Source: Ampullaceana balthica
Taxonomy: Eukaryota; Mollusca; Gastropoda; Lymnaeidae
Length of the DNA stretch: 64,000 bases
Direction: 5' to 3'
Assembly (NCBI GenBank): GCA_944989445.1
Contig: CALYLW010001205.1
Location: forward strand, 110,157 to 174,156
A program made the translations under genes and the position numbers. The notes beneath the pieces are model-generated. The model worked only from the letters and a program-made list of their open reading frames with translations, made no database searches and was not told the origin of the DNA. Positions 24,178 through 34,199 of the stretch are shown one piece after another. The stretch's first letter is position 1, and each line of letters starts with the position of its first letter.

Positions 24178-24372
24178 ATGGGCCGTCATTTACCGCCATC
24201 CTCGGGGGAACACAAAATGAAAACAAAACAACAACCTGAAAAGAAAACAAAGACGGAAACTGTTGCACAACGGAATAAACGGCTGGAAAAGGCAAGGCAA
24301 AAGGACAACGAAAGACTTGAAAAGGAAACTGATCAACACCGGAAAAAACGGCTGGAAAAGAACAGACAATAA
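24178..24372 (+). pseudogene. Short frame with tandem ETxxQRxKRLEKxRQ units (Helitron-type N-terminal fragment?)
   Basis: The 64-residue frame is Lys/Glu/Arg-rich and carries the repeated unit ETVAQRNKRLEKARQ, a middle NERLEKETDQHRKKRLEKNR, then a stop. Such repeats of about 20 residues (ExxxQRxxRLxxxR) occur at the start of some animal Helitron-like and related repeat-encoded proteins. The rest of the gene is missing: downstream is a half-arm of the foldback MITE. It is a fragment, and the family assignment is tentative. Confidence 0.35.
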
Positions 24373-24869
24373 AAATATATGAAAAACACTTTTTAAAAAC
24401 TAGTCTTATATTAAAAATGCACTAAAAAGTAGAAAATAAATTTAAAATTTGAAATTTACAGTCAGAAGAGACCTTTAATTCCAAATTTATGAAAATGTAA
24501 AAGTTTAAAATGAGACAGGAACGTTAAATCGTAGGTGAAATCGAGTATCTCGTTGATCGCCATGACTATAAGACTAGGGTGCTCAGTTTAAACTTAGTCT
24601 ATCAATATATATGCTAGCAAGCACCCCGAAGTAAAATAACGTTCCCATTTAAGGCTTTTTCAAGGACATTTCACAATTTTCTGTAGTGACATAAGAAACG
24701 GTTAGTTTGTGACGAGTACAATGCCGTGCCGTCTTTACCTTATCGCTCTTTAGTCGGGTGCCAATGTGGGCTGAATGGACATATATCTTGATCAACAGGC
24801 AATTGGTCCACACTCGTCTAGATAATATGTATACAGCATATGAGTTATCTTGTGTGAGATTTTACTTAG

Positions 24870-25315
24870 TGTCCAATGTCCGGCCCGCGGGTAAAATACG
24901 GTCCGCCTTCACATTTTAACTGTCCCGCGATGTCGTCTTAAATAATTAGTTGAATGGCGAATTTTTCATGTAACGTAAAATTATGGCAACAATAGATGCC
25001 GTTTTAAATGTATCTGCTGAGCTATTGATTTTGAAAAGACGACGAAGCTACGTTAATTTATTATGTTATGTATACGAAAGTCGATGCTGTCGGATTGCAA
25101 GAAGATGCAGTATTGTTCTTGTTTTGTTTTTTTTGTTTTTCATGTTTTTTTAGCCAACGACGTCTTCGTTCTAGTTATATTTCCAAACATTGTATTTGTT
25201 GTAGTGTATGTAGCATAAAATAAATGTTTTGTTAATATAACTTCACTATTCTTCATTAAGTTTTAGCAAAGTCTTAAGATGGAATCACATTTTGAAGAGG
25301 TGTCGAAAATTGCGA
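24870..25315 (+). repeat. hAT-type 5' non-coding segment, copy 2
   Basis: TGTCCGGCCCGCGGGTAAAA at 24878 and the block 25041-25160 shared with 1-125. No transposase coding region was recognised after it; a C-rich tract at 25327-25345 and the SINE at 25421 follow. Confidence 0.55.
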
Positions 25316-25420
25316 CAGTACTATCAACCCCCCCCCCACACACACCCACTCAATTTATTACTCTTACAAATTACAACAACAAAATAATATTATTTTTATA
25401 AAGCATGTAACTGATTCTCA

Positions 25421-25628
25421 GCGGCTGGATGGGGAAGTCAGTAGTGCGCTCGCCTCAAAAGCTGAGAGGCGTGGGATCGAGCCCACGTTAAAATCATTAT
25501 AAAAATATTGATGAATGACTAACGATAAAAAAAGTCCTCCGCTGACCTGGAGAGGGATGGGCGCCGCCAAGGTCTACTACGCCCGATAATGTTCTAATGA
25601 AAACATTAGAATCCCCTACGACCCCGAA
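25421..25628 (+). mobile_element. tRNA-derived SINE (GCGGCTGGAT family), copy 2
   Basis: The head GCGGCTGGATGGGGAAGTCA, then GTGCGCTCGCCTC, AGGCGTGGGATCGAGCCCAC (B-box-like) and a body ATTGATGAATGACTAACGAT, CCGCTGACCTGGAGAGG, AACATTAGAATCCCCTACGA. It aligns with 43671-43880 and, inverted, 17757-17960. Confidence 0.85.
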
Positions 25629-25687
25629 AAAAGGTTTTAGGACTAAAAAAATTAAATTAAAACAATTTAAATAAATAGAAGTAAAAA

Positions 25688-25999
25688 AAGGATTTTTAAA
25701 AACCACGTTTTTATAAGGGGTCTAAAAAGAAGAAAATAAGTTAAAACTTATTAGTTCAAATACTTCGATTTAATATCACTAAAACGTGGGGTGGGCGCTT
25801 ATGAGGTTTAAAATATGCGGTTCACTCATTCTCTCACTTATAGATCTCTCTTTCGCCTTCAAAATTAGAAATCTTTAATTTTTATACCAAACACCCGCCC
25901 CACGTTTTTAGTCATATTAAATCGAACTACTTGAACTAATAAGTTTTAAATTATTTTCTTCTTTTTAGTCCGCTTATAAAAACGTGATTTTTAAAAATC
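25688..25999. mobile_element. Foldback MITE, second copy of the 3966-4395 type
   Basis: Left arm 25688-25800 and right arm 25885-25999 are near reverse complements: CACGTTTTTATAAG, CTAAAAAGAAGAAAATAA, AAACTTATTAGTTCAA, CTTCGATTTAATAT and ACGTGGGGTGGGCG each occur in both orientations. The loop is about 85 bp. It shares CTAAAAAGAAGAAAATAA and the CGTGGGGCGCC-type block with the first copy, but the rest of the arms differ. A third half-arm lies at 26015-26130. Confidence 0.85.
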
Positions 26000-26204
26000 T
26001 TTTTTTTTACTTCTATTTATTTTATTCTTTTTAGTCCACTTATAACGACCTGGTTTTTAAACATATTTTTACCTCTATTTTTTTTTACCAAACACCTCAC
26101 AAGCGCCCGCCCAACGTTTTAAAAACATTGTGATGTGGTCACGGGGTGAACTCACAACAAAAGCAGACGGTACAGATGCTTATATATATACTATAGATAA
26201 ACTA

Positions 26205-26350
26205 AAACTTTCAAGAATTTAATAACGGTACATTCGATCGATCTGAAAGTTTGATACAATGCATTGTGATCCAAGATCTACCTATGGTAAAGTTTTCAGA
26301 TCTCTAGGACCATCAGAAGTAGTTCAATTTTACGTTGGCAGATTTGAAAA
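26205..26350 (+). repeat. Family A fragment (GATCTCTAGGACCATCAGAA variant)
   Basis: GGTACATTCGATCGATCTGA, TGCATTGTGATCCAAGATC and AGATCTCTAGGACCATCAGA match the variant at 5050-5150. Both ends are missing. Confidence 0.7.
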
Positions 26351-26393
26351 AAATCTTGGACAAACAGGAACGAAAGCGAGTTAATAAAACGTG

Positions 26394-27261
26394 GTTAAAT
26401 AAAACAACCCCGTAAAAACAAAGTTTTGACTATAAATCCCTTATATATGAGACATAACTATAAGTATTGATTATGTTCAAAAGTGAAAAACATTTACATA
26501 CTGAAACCGAAATTATCTCCCTTGGCTTTAAAACTAGGTCAAAACTCTAGCAGACGACGACCAAACATTCAAAATAGTGATTTATATAGATAAACTAAAA
26601 ATGCATTAATTTAATAACGGTACGTTCGATCGATCTGAAATTTACATACCTTGCATTGTTTGGTCAGACGGGTCCGTGTTTTAAATTTCAGCTCGATGGC
26701 TTTACTCGAAGTGGGTCATTTTCGACTTTTGTTTTTCCTCGGGCGGACGGGCGTCGCGGTCGAGAGACGAACGAGCGTCGCTCCCGAGGGACGACGAATT
26801 AGATGTCGGTGAAGTTAATATAAGGGATTTAAAAAACAACCCCGTAAAAACAAAGTTTTTGACTATAAATCCCTTATATATGAGACAGAACTTAAAGTAT
26901 TGATTATGTTCCAACGCAACAAAAATTTACAGCCTGAAACCGAAATTATCTCAATTGGCTTTAAAACTAGGTCAACTCTAGCAGATGACACATTCTAAAT
27001 AGTGATTTATATAGTATAGATAAACTAAAAATGCATTAATTTAATTATGGTACGTTCGATCGATCTGAAATTTTAAAACGATGCATTGTCAGGTGAGACG
27101 GGTCCGTGTGCCAAATTTCAGCTCGACGGCTTCACTGGAAGTGGGTCATTTTCGACTTTTGTTTTTCCGCGGGCGGACGGGTGTCGCGGGACGGACGAAC
27201 GAACGACGAATGAGTGACGACGATTGAGACAGCGGTGAAGTTAATATAAGGGATTTAAAAA
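26394..27261 (+). mobile_element. Family A head-to-tail tandem dimer (26394-26833, 26834-27261)
   Basis: Two complete units follow each other directly. The first ends AATATAAGGGATTTAAAA and the next base begins AACAACCCCGTAAAAACAAA. Both contain the TATAAATCCCTTATATATGA left block, the TTCGATCGATCTGAAATTT core, GGGTCCGTGT and the GTGAAGTTAATATAAGGG right end. Units are about 435 bp and are closer to each other than to the copies with the G-rich insert (15583, 36677). Confidence 0.88.
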
Positions 27262-27674
27262 ACCAACTCATTCTCAACGAATGTCAGTTTTGTTTATGAT
27301 CTCATTTCGGCCCACGCATATATATTTTTTTCTTTATAAACTTGTAAAACAATTGCAAACCCCTGTTTATGCTGTGAACAGACCAACATATGCAAGTGTA
27401 ATGCACGGTTCGTATGAAGTTGTTCTTTGGGCTTGTTAAATGGGCTTTTATTGTACGGTTACTTGTGGAAAGGATTAAAGATAAGACCTCATTTTTACTT
27501 GTGCACAAGTTAACGTGTACGTTGCAAATTGTAAAACTGATTTTCCTCTGCTATTTTTATGACCGCATTTAACATCAGGACAATAACATTTTATTTACCG
27601 CTAAGGATATTCCCGTTTTCTTTTGTAACGCTACTCTATCACATCATTGTGTCAATGAATATAAATACGAAGTG

Positions 27675-28312
27675 ATTATTCGGAGATATCTCCGTATAAC
27701 GCTGGGCGTTATAGACAGATATTTCCCATGATTCTTAGCGTCATACGCAAATTTTATTGGCTGGTCATGTGACTTCTTGCCAATTTGATATAAGATTTTA
27801 AAAATTCATACGATTCATTAGCTTCTGTGGTCTCGCGGCTAGGACATTAGATTCTTGAACTCTTAAGTGGAGGTTAGAGTTTAGTTTGAGTCTTTTTTTT
27901 TAAGGTTGTAGTTTCAGTTTTAGGGTCTGGGTTAGGTTTAGTTGTCTATTTTTTAAATTAAAATAGAAAAAGATTTTCGTTTGAGTCTTTTTTTTAAGGT
28001 TGTAGTTTTAGGGTCTGGGTTAGGTTTAGTTGTCTAATTTTTTTAAATTAAAATAGAAAAAACAACAAATATAGCAACCAAAAATACGATTTATCGAGCG
28101 CACCGTTCTCTTTGCTTTTACAAAATTAATTTTAAAATCATATATCTTTTTGAAATAAAGTTTTAAGCTATGATAGGTACATATATATTAAATTAGAACG
28201 GAAATTTTGTTTGTTTTTAAAAAAAGAAATCTCAGTATAACGCCGGGAGTTATTGGGAGAAATCTCCGTATAACGCCTGGCGTCATTCTGAGATGTCTCC
28301 GTATAACGCCTC
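27675..28312. repeat. Block with ATAACGC..GCGTTAT palindromes and a 90-bp tandem duplication
   Basis: ATCTCCGTATAACGC occurs three times (27690, 28260 and 28298) and ATCTCAGTATAACGCCGGGA once (28231); CTGGGCGTTAT, CCGGGAGTTAT and CTGGCGTCAT follow three of these, making imperfect palindromes. Between them, 27885-27972 and 27975-28065 are direct repeats of about 90 bp sharing GAGTCTTTTTTTTAAGG, TTGTAGTTT, TTAGGGTCTGGGTTAGGTTT and AGTTGTCTA. No coding is seen. Confidence 0.7.
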
Positions 28313-28854
28313 CCATATACATATGGCTAACCCTGTTACTGTGTTTAAAAAACAACTGAAATGAAACATTTTAACCGGTTCGTGAAGTGTGATGCAAAAA
28401 TTAACAAAATCAGAAATGTTACTTATTACCCATCTATGAGTAAACCAGTTAGTCAACCAAGTTGTCTTCTATTAATTCGGTTCATGTATTTAATCATACT
28501 TATATCAACGCCAACATTTGCTTCTTTAAGTGTTTTCTTTCTTTTGTTGCATACTGTATGATACATTTTTTAGGGGTATGAAATTTATATGGGCACCGTA
28601 CATAAACCCAATCTTACCATGATGTATCTTATCAAATGTAAATATCCTACGTGTGGAATGGTGTCAGAGCACTGAGCATAATGGATCTTCCACGGAAACT
28701 CACAAAACAACTTTGTCAACCCCTAAGAAGAACTAATAGCATGGGAGAATGACAGGCGTTACTATGAACTTCATTGAACGATGGCTCGATATTATGTGAA
28801 CGTTTTTTAGCATTAGCAAACTTTTTACAGCAAAAATAAAATAGCGTATTAATA

Positions 28855-29727
28855 TAGTTTAATCAGTTTGGCCCTAATATTTGCCGGATTCAGATTACAG
28901 ATCCGGATGTCTCCGGTTTTAAGTGTATAAGCTAAGGGGGTTTACTTTACTACTTTCTATTTAGTATTTAATACTGTTAATTAAAATATGTGTTGTCCAA
29001 AATCTGGAGATTACCTGCTATCAACAATGAAACAATGAAATTCTGTAACACGACGATGAACATTTTACAATGAATTGCGTGTTCGAGTTAGTACAAAGTT
29101 CAATTAACTGTGTACCAAGCGAACAGTGTTGTACTGAGTGTGTAGTGTGGTGTACAAGAAGTCGTGATCTAAAGCCATAATACAAACTAGATTTTTTTTA
29201 ATTCAGACGATTTAAGTTTAATATGCTGTTAGCTTAGTTTTTTTTAAAACTCATGTAGTAAAGTAATATCTATACTTTTAAGGGTCTTGACCTATATTCA
29301 CATTTTGACATCAAGGCGAATTAAAAATAATTTTAAAAATCGTTCATAAGCCGAAATCCCTCAATAGTGATGACGTGTATACTATTTATATACCGGAATA
29401 ATCAAAAGATGCTTTGATCTCGTCGCGAACTTTCTTTTATATGCTGCCGTACAAAACATACACACACTAAAAAAATAACTCCCGGTAATGAGCTTATAGC
29501 GACTAAATGAAGTTACGGGTATAGCAATACCGGTCCCATTCTCAGGACCAGTTAACTGTTAACAACTTTAGATTTTTTTTTAAAAAACTGTTTTTTTATT
29601 CAAGTACTTTAATTTGGTTTCAAATAATTCAAAACTACATTGATTTTCGGATCCGACCCGGATCTGCCATAAGCATTTGGCAAATCAGGATAGTGCCGGA
29701 AACCCAGATATTAGGCCAACAACCTAC
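28855..29727. mobile_element. hAT-like MITE with 8-bp target duplication
   Basis: The left subterminal TTGGCCCTAATATTTG (about 28868) and right CAGATATTAGGCCAAC (about 29705) are inverted repeats, each followed inwards by CCGGATC-type palindromic blocks. The 8-mer TATTAATA lies just outside on both sides (28847-28854 and 29728-29735), as expected for hAT insertion. The 873-bp interior has no coding capacity. In AT-rich DNA the 8-mer match alone is weak evidence. Confidence 0.55.
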
Positions 29728-29735
29728 TATTAATA

Positions 29736-30981
29736 GATCATTTGGTGGTGTTCTTGGTCCACATGTGTACCCCCATGGCGCCATGTAATTTATTTACTTT
29801 AGCTCATTGTGAACTCCTGGTAAGTTAACACATTCATATTTCTATCATTTAACAAAAATCGTATGGGCTCTCTGTTTTAAAGTGTATTTAATAGTTGTAG
29901 AAAACTATTTCACTTAAAAGTTTTCAAATAATACGATGTAGATAAACAAGTCGCAACATCAAGGTAAGAGTTATAATAATAAAAAAAGAATAAAGAAGCA
30001 CGCTATAATATGTGAAAATGATTATACAATTTTACTGAAATGTAGTAATTTAATTAATAAAACTAATTAAGATATTGAAGCACACATTATCCATTATCGC
30101 CGCCTGCTTTATTATCAGTACTGTAACATTGACGCTGTCGCTATCAGTCGAAACTGTTATTATAGAATACGACCAACGTTGCAAAAAAAGACTTTGTTTG
30201 GTTATCACAGGAAAATGTATGTACGTGATTCCATGTGATAGACAAATTTAAACTTAACCAAAACGATGTATGCGTTTATTTTGGAATGGTAATTCAGACA
30301 AAAAATGATCAAAATATGCATAGTTTTTTGTGTTGTTTTTTTTAATAATCGAGGGGTATTACAAGTGTTAGCCAAATATTGAACTTGGTTTTATCTAGCG
30401 GAGTATTACAGATGTGTTTTAACTTATTTAGTTTCATCAATAAAATAATAAGCTTTCTGTGACTTTAATGTCTCCATATGTATTCAAAAAAGTGCAAAAC
30501 GATTTGCTAAATATCTAAAGGAATTTAAACTATAGAAATACATTGCAATATAACAAACAAATAGACAAATTTAATTTACGCTGTGAACGTATAGATCCTC
30601 AGAAATGTTTGTAAAATTAAATAATTTAGCTAATTAAAATAATACTTTAATGATAATATCAATTCGCCTATACCTAAAACTCATGACTTTAGTTGAAAGA
30701 CAGATTCAGTTTTTTTAATTAAACAAAAGATGACTGTGCTTTACTCAGAGATTTTAGAACAATCAACCAGAAGCGTAACTGGGTTTTCCGCGTCTTGGCT
30801 AATCTATTTATGGCTCTCTTGAAAAAATGGAAAAAAATACTTAACTATATAGAATAAATTGATTTTTTGAAAGATAAGCCTTTGGAAACAACCTAATTAT
30901 TATCATAACACAGATAATTTATTGTAATCGGTAAAATGAGTTCAGGCAATACAATTTAAAAGTTACAGTTTAATTAAATGG

Positions 30982-31056
<75 letters not shown>

Positions 31057-32006
31057 TATGTACATGAAAAAATCAAAAGTAATATTAAGTCAGTATTTAT
31101 TTTGCAGAGTAGTAAGGTAAGAATGATATAAATTTCTTTGTACTTGTATTATATTTTAATTTCGTCAGCGCTTAGTTATTTAAAACTGTTTTAACATATT
31201 TCAATTTTATTTCGTAGCTAAATTCATTTGTGTTTATTTGGAATAAGTCTTAATAAATTTGATAACTAAAATGTAATGTTATTACATATTTATTTTAGTT
31301 TTGAAGTTTAGAAAAAGCTAACTCTAGTTTCAATAGTGTTTAAATCTGAACATTTTAGTGTAAGATTTAAACATTAAATGAATAATTGGTGATGTGTCGA
31401 AAAATGACCTGATGAAACGAATAATGTGTAACACCATAAAAATGAAAGACACAACTTAATATATGACATGACTAATGACAAAAGTAACACAATTTTAATG
31501 TTTTTTATGTGGAGTAAAATGTTCAAAATCTTTTTATATGATATTGTTATTAGCAATTGTCTTAAAAAAACATTGAATGTAAGTAATTCAATATCGTTAG
31601 GCAATCTTTTAGAAATGCATGTATTGCATTTTATTTTCGTAAGGTTCATTTTGTTAGGACTTATGACATTTTAAGGAAGAGAAATAAAACGACGACTATA
31701 CTTTATCTTATCTTCTACTTATAGATGTGTAGTTATACAATGTGTCTTTTCGTTTCACGAAAAAATGATTGGGAAGATAAAAGAAACTTTGATTCAAAAC
31801 ATCATTTTAGATGCAATACATTCACCTATAGTCAGGATGAATAGATTCATGATGATCGTTTTCTATATGTGTGAGTGCAATTGTGGTTTGTATCATTTTT
31901 AAAATTTGGAAATTATATTTTTTAGAAGTTTTTTTTTCCTTATTTTTTAAAAAATGAAATAACATTTATGTAAATAAATAGGTAAAACAGACAGGAATAT
32001 ATGTAT

Positions 32007-32086
<80 letters not shown>

Positions 32087-32513
32087 TTGATGTTTCTAAA
32101 TATTTACTCTAAAAAGTTTAGACGTTATAATTTGATTTACGCGTCAAAATTATTCGTAAATTTTCACAAATATATATATATATATTTTTTAAAGTACATA
32201 TTTGCCAAAGCCTTAAATAATATCTATGTGACTTTCCTTTTTTAAAAGATTTGAAATAATTAAAAATTTCAAAAGCTCATAATCAAAATAAGTAGATATA
32301 TATTACAAATACATTAATGAAGCTTTCGTCATAAGGCTATAATTAAACTTTTCACTCATTTAACTTTCCATTATATTTTCTTTAAAAAGATGTAATAACA
32401 TATTCTTCTTTTGCAAATATTTTATGTTTACATTTCTTTCATTAAAATTATTTCTAGCAAAAATGATCTTTTTTATATGTTTTAATGAGTATTATTATAA
32501 TTTATATTTCAGT
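29736..32513. other. Long AT-rich stretch with (TA)n tracts at 30979-31053 and 31999-32083
   Basis: No gene or known repeat was recognised. Candidate frames on both strands (for example 31374-31674) are low complexity and show no domain. The stretch probably contains intron DNA upstream of the exon at 32514. Confidence 0.55.
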
Positions 32514-33987
32514 TTATTAATTTTCATGAAACAGATCTTAATCCACTCTTTAGCATGTCAGGTAATTATTTTTTAACATAAAAAGAACTGTTCCAATTAT
32601 ATTCGTCAATATTTACTAACTTTATTAACTTTCGGCCTTATCCACGTTTTAATCGTTTATAATTTATGGTCAATGCATTTAAAAAATACTTAAATAAACA
32701 TATGTAAAATGCTAAATATTAGTAAATATGTAAGCTTTTTTTATTTAGCTGACGGTAACTAGTAAATTGTTTCAAATTCATATTTCAAAATTATTAGGTT
32801 TGTATAGTCATCAATGTCATCAAATTTATTTCCTGCCAATTGTCTTATGCTAACATTTACTGTCATGATTATTTCGAGTTTCATTTAGTTCACTTTCTTT
32901 CTAATAGTTCTAAAAAAAAACTTGTTTTATTTGAGTTCGTTGTGATAAGGGTATTCCCGATGAACTAACGACTTACTTTGAATGTAATTATTTGTGTTCC
33001 CGATGCTATAATTAGGAGACTTTTTTTTTCCTAACAGACACAAATAAACATGAGCATTTTGAGGTGCAAGAGGTAGACCTCCAAAAACATATACGTTCAT
33101 GTAAAAAAAATCCAGGCCACACATTGTTTGTACCATTGAGAGACTTCAACTTTGAACATCTTCCAGACGGTTACAATGATCCCTGGATGGTTAATTTGAT
33201 AAGGGCTACAGCGGATCTCACAGTGAGGGTTTTTGTGACCTCACGAAGCCCAAAGAGACCGCACGACTGGGATGCGTGTGAGAACTGTCTTCACGAATAC
33301 GACGTACAAGAAAGTGACCAATCCCGCATTGGGACGGGAATTATAACACGCGTAAAATTTAACAGCTTGCACGACTTTGAAAAATTCACCATGGACTATT
33401 GTAACTGTTACAACTGTCAACACTCTGAGGCTCCTAGCAAAGAGTGGGGGACTATCAGAGTGGAGACGGCATGTCACGTGGTGTTTGATTCGCATGAGGC
33501 GAACAACACACGTTGTAGATTTTTCTTTGACTCAGAAAAGTGCCCTGTAGTTTCGCTAGGAGGATGGACGATCATTAAATCCGACTCTTTAAAGGACAAG
33601 TGCACGATGAAATGTAACACGTGCGACGTGAATTTACTTGCAAGGCTTCGGCGAACATTTAAGGAACGATTTCAGCTAAGAAAGAAAGTAAACATGAAAT
33701 GCAAGCAGGACCGTGAATTGAGGAAGCTGTGCTATATAGTTTCTCATCCCCACGGTTGTAGCAAACAAGTCTCTATCGGGGAATGGGTCGATAAGTCGGT
33801 GATCCCTAAGTGCAGCAAGGGGACTGTAGACACCAAGTACACATACAGGACATGCACTTGTCCGGGAAGTAGCGGTGCGCATGTACATTTTCTCGGATTT
33901 GATTCCGTGATGTACGGTCTCCATATTCATTGTGGTGTCACTTTGGAAGGTGTTAACTACAGTGGAATTGGAAAAGAGAGATTGTAG
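32514..33987 (+). CDS. Trypsin-fold serine protease-like protein, last two exons
   Basis: Exon 32514-32562 (49 nt; acceptor TTTATATTTCAG, donor TCAG|GTAATT) joins in frame to terminal exon 33038-33987 (acceptor TTTTTTTTTCCTAACAG), giving ...FSMSDTNKHEHFEVQEVD... Counting from the Val codon at 33064, the chymotrypsin-fold signatures are TACHVVFD (His138), NTCDVNLLARL (Asp188), YIVSHPHGCSKQVSIGEW (226-241) and TCPGSSGAHVHFLG (Ser270). All three triad positions are filled, so activity is possible. Cys pairs (CNCYNC 113-118, CENC) are notable. No signal peptide is seen in these exons, so it may act inside the cell. Upstream exons are not identified; an alternative start is the ATG at 32556. Polyadenylation signals follow at 34163 and 34194. 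It resembles uncharacterised invertebrate trypsin-like proteins; substrate unknown. Confidence 0.72.
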
Positions 33988-34162
33988 TTTATAAAATTCC
34001 CCATAAAATTTCTCGCCCTACTTATGCAGACGTATAATTTTACTATGTTTTAATGTATGTGTCTGTATACACATATTTGTAAAATTGTTATACATGAAAA
34101 CGTATATTACAATTTCTTGTATATCAAGTTTGGCTACTGAATTAATTGATATATCTTGATTA

Positions 34163-34199
34163 AATAAAATCATGATATTCCAAATTAACATATAATAAA
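34163..34199 (+). promoter_or_regulatory. Candidate polyadenylation signals of the protease-like gene
   Basis: AATAAA occurs at 34163-34168 and 34194-34199, about 180-210 bp after the stop at 33985-33987. Such hexamers are common in AT-rich DNA, so only position supports them. Confidence 0.4.

Noticed and set aside
27985..28030. Telomere-like repeat (GGGTCTGGGTTAGGTTTAG)
   Set aside because: Only one GGGTTAGG per unit and the unit is 90 bp; not a telomeric array.
14335..32514. Direct splice from the ankyrin exon to the protease exon
   Set aside because: The ankyrin exon ends with two bases of a codon; using that phase in 32514-32562 puts a stop early in the exon at 33038. Extra exons would be required.
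33064..33066. Translation start of the protease-like gene at the GTG codon
   Set aside because: An in-frame splice acceptor lies 26 bp upstream and a matching 49-nt exon before that, so this is an internal codon.
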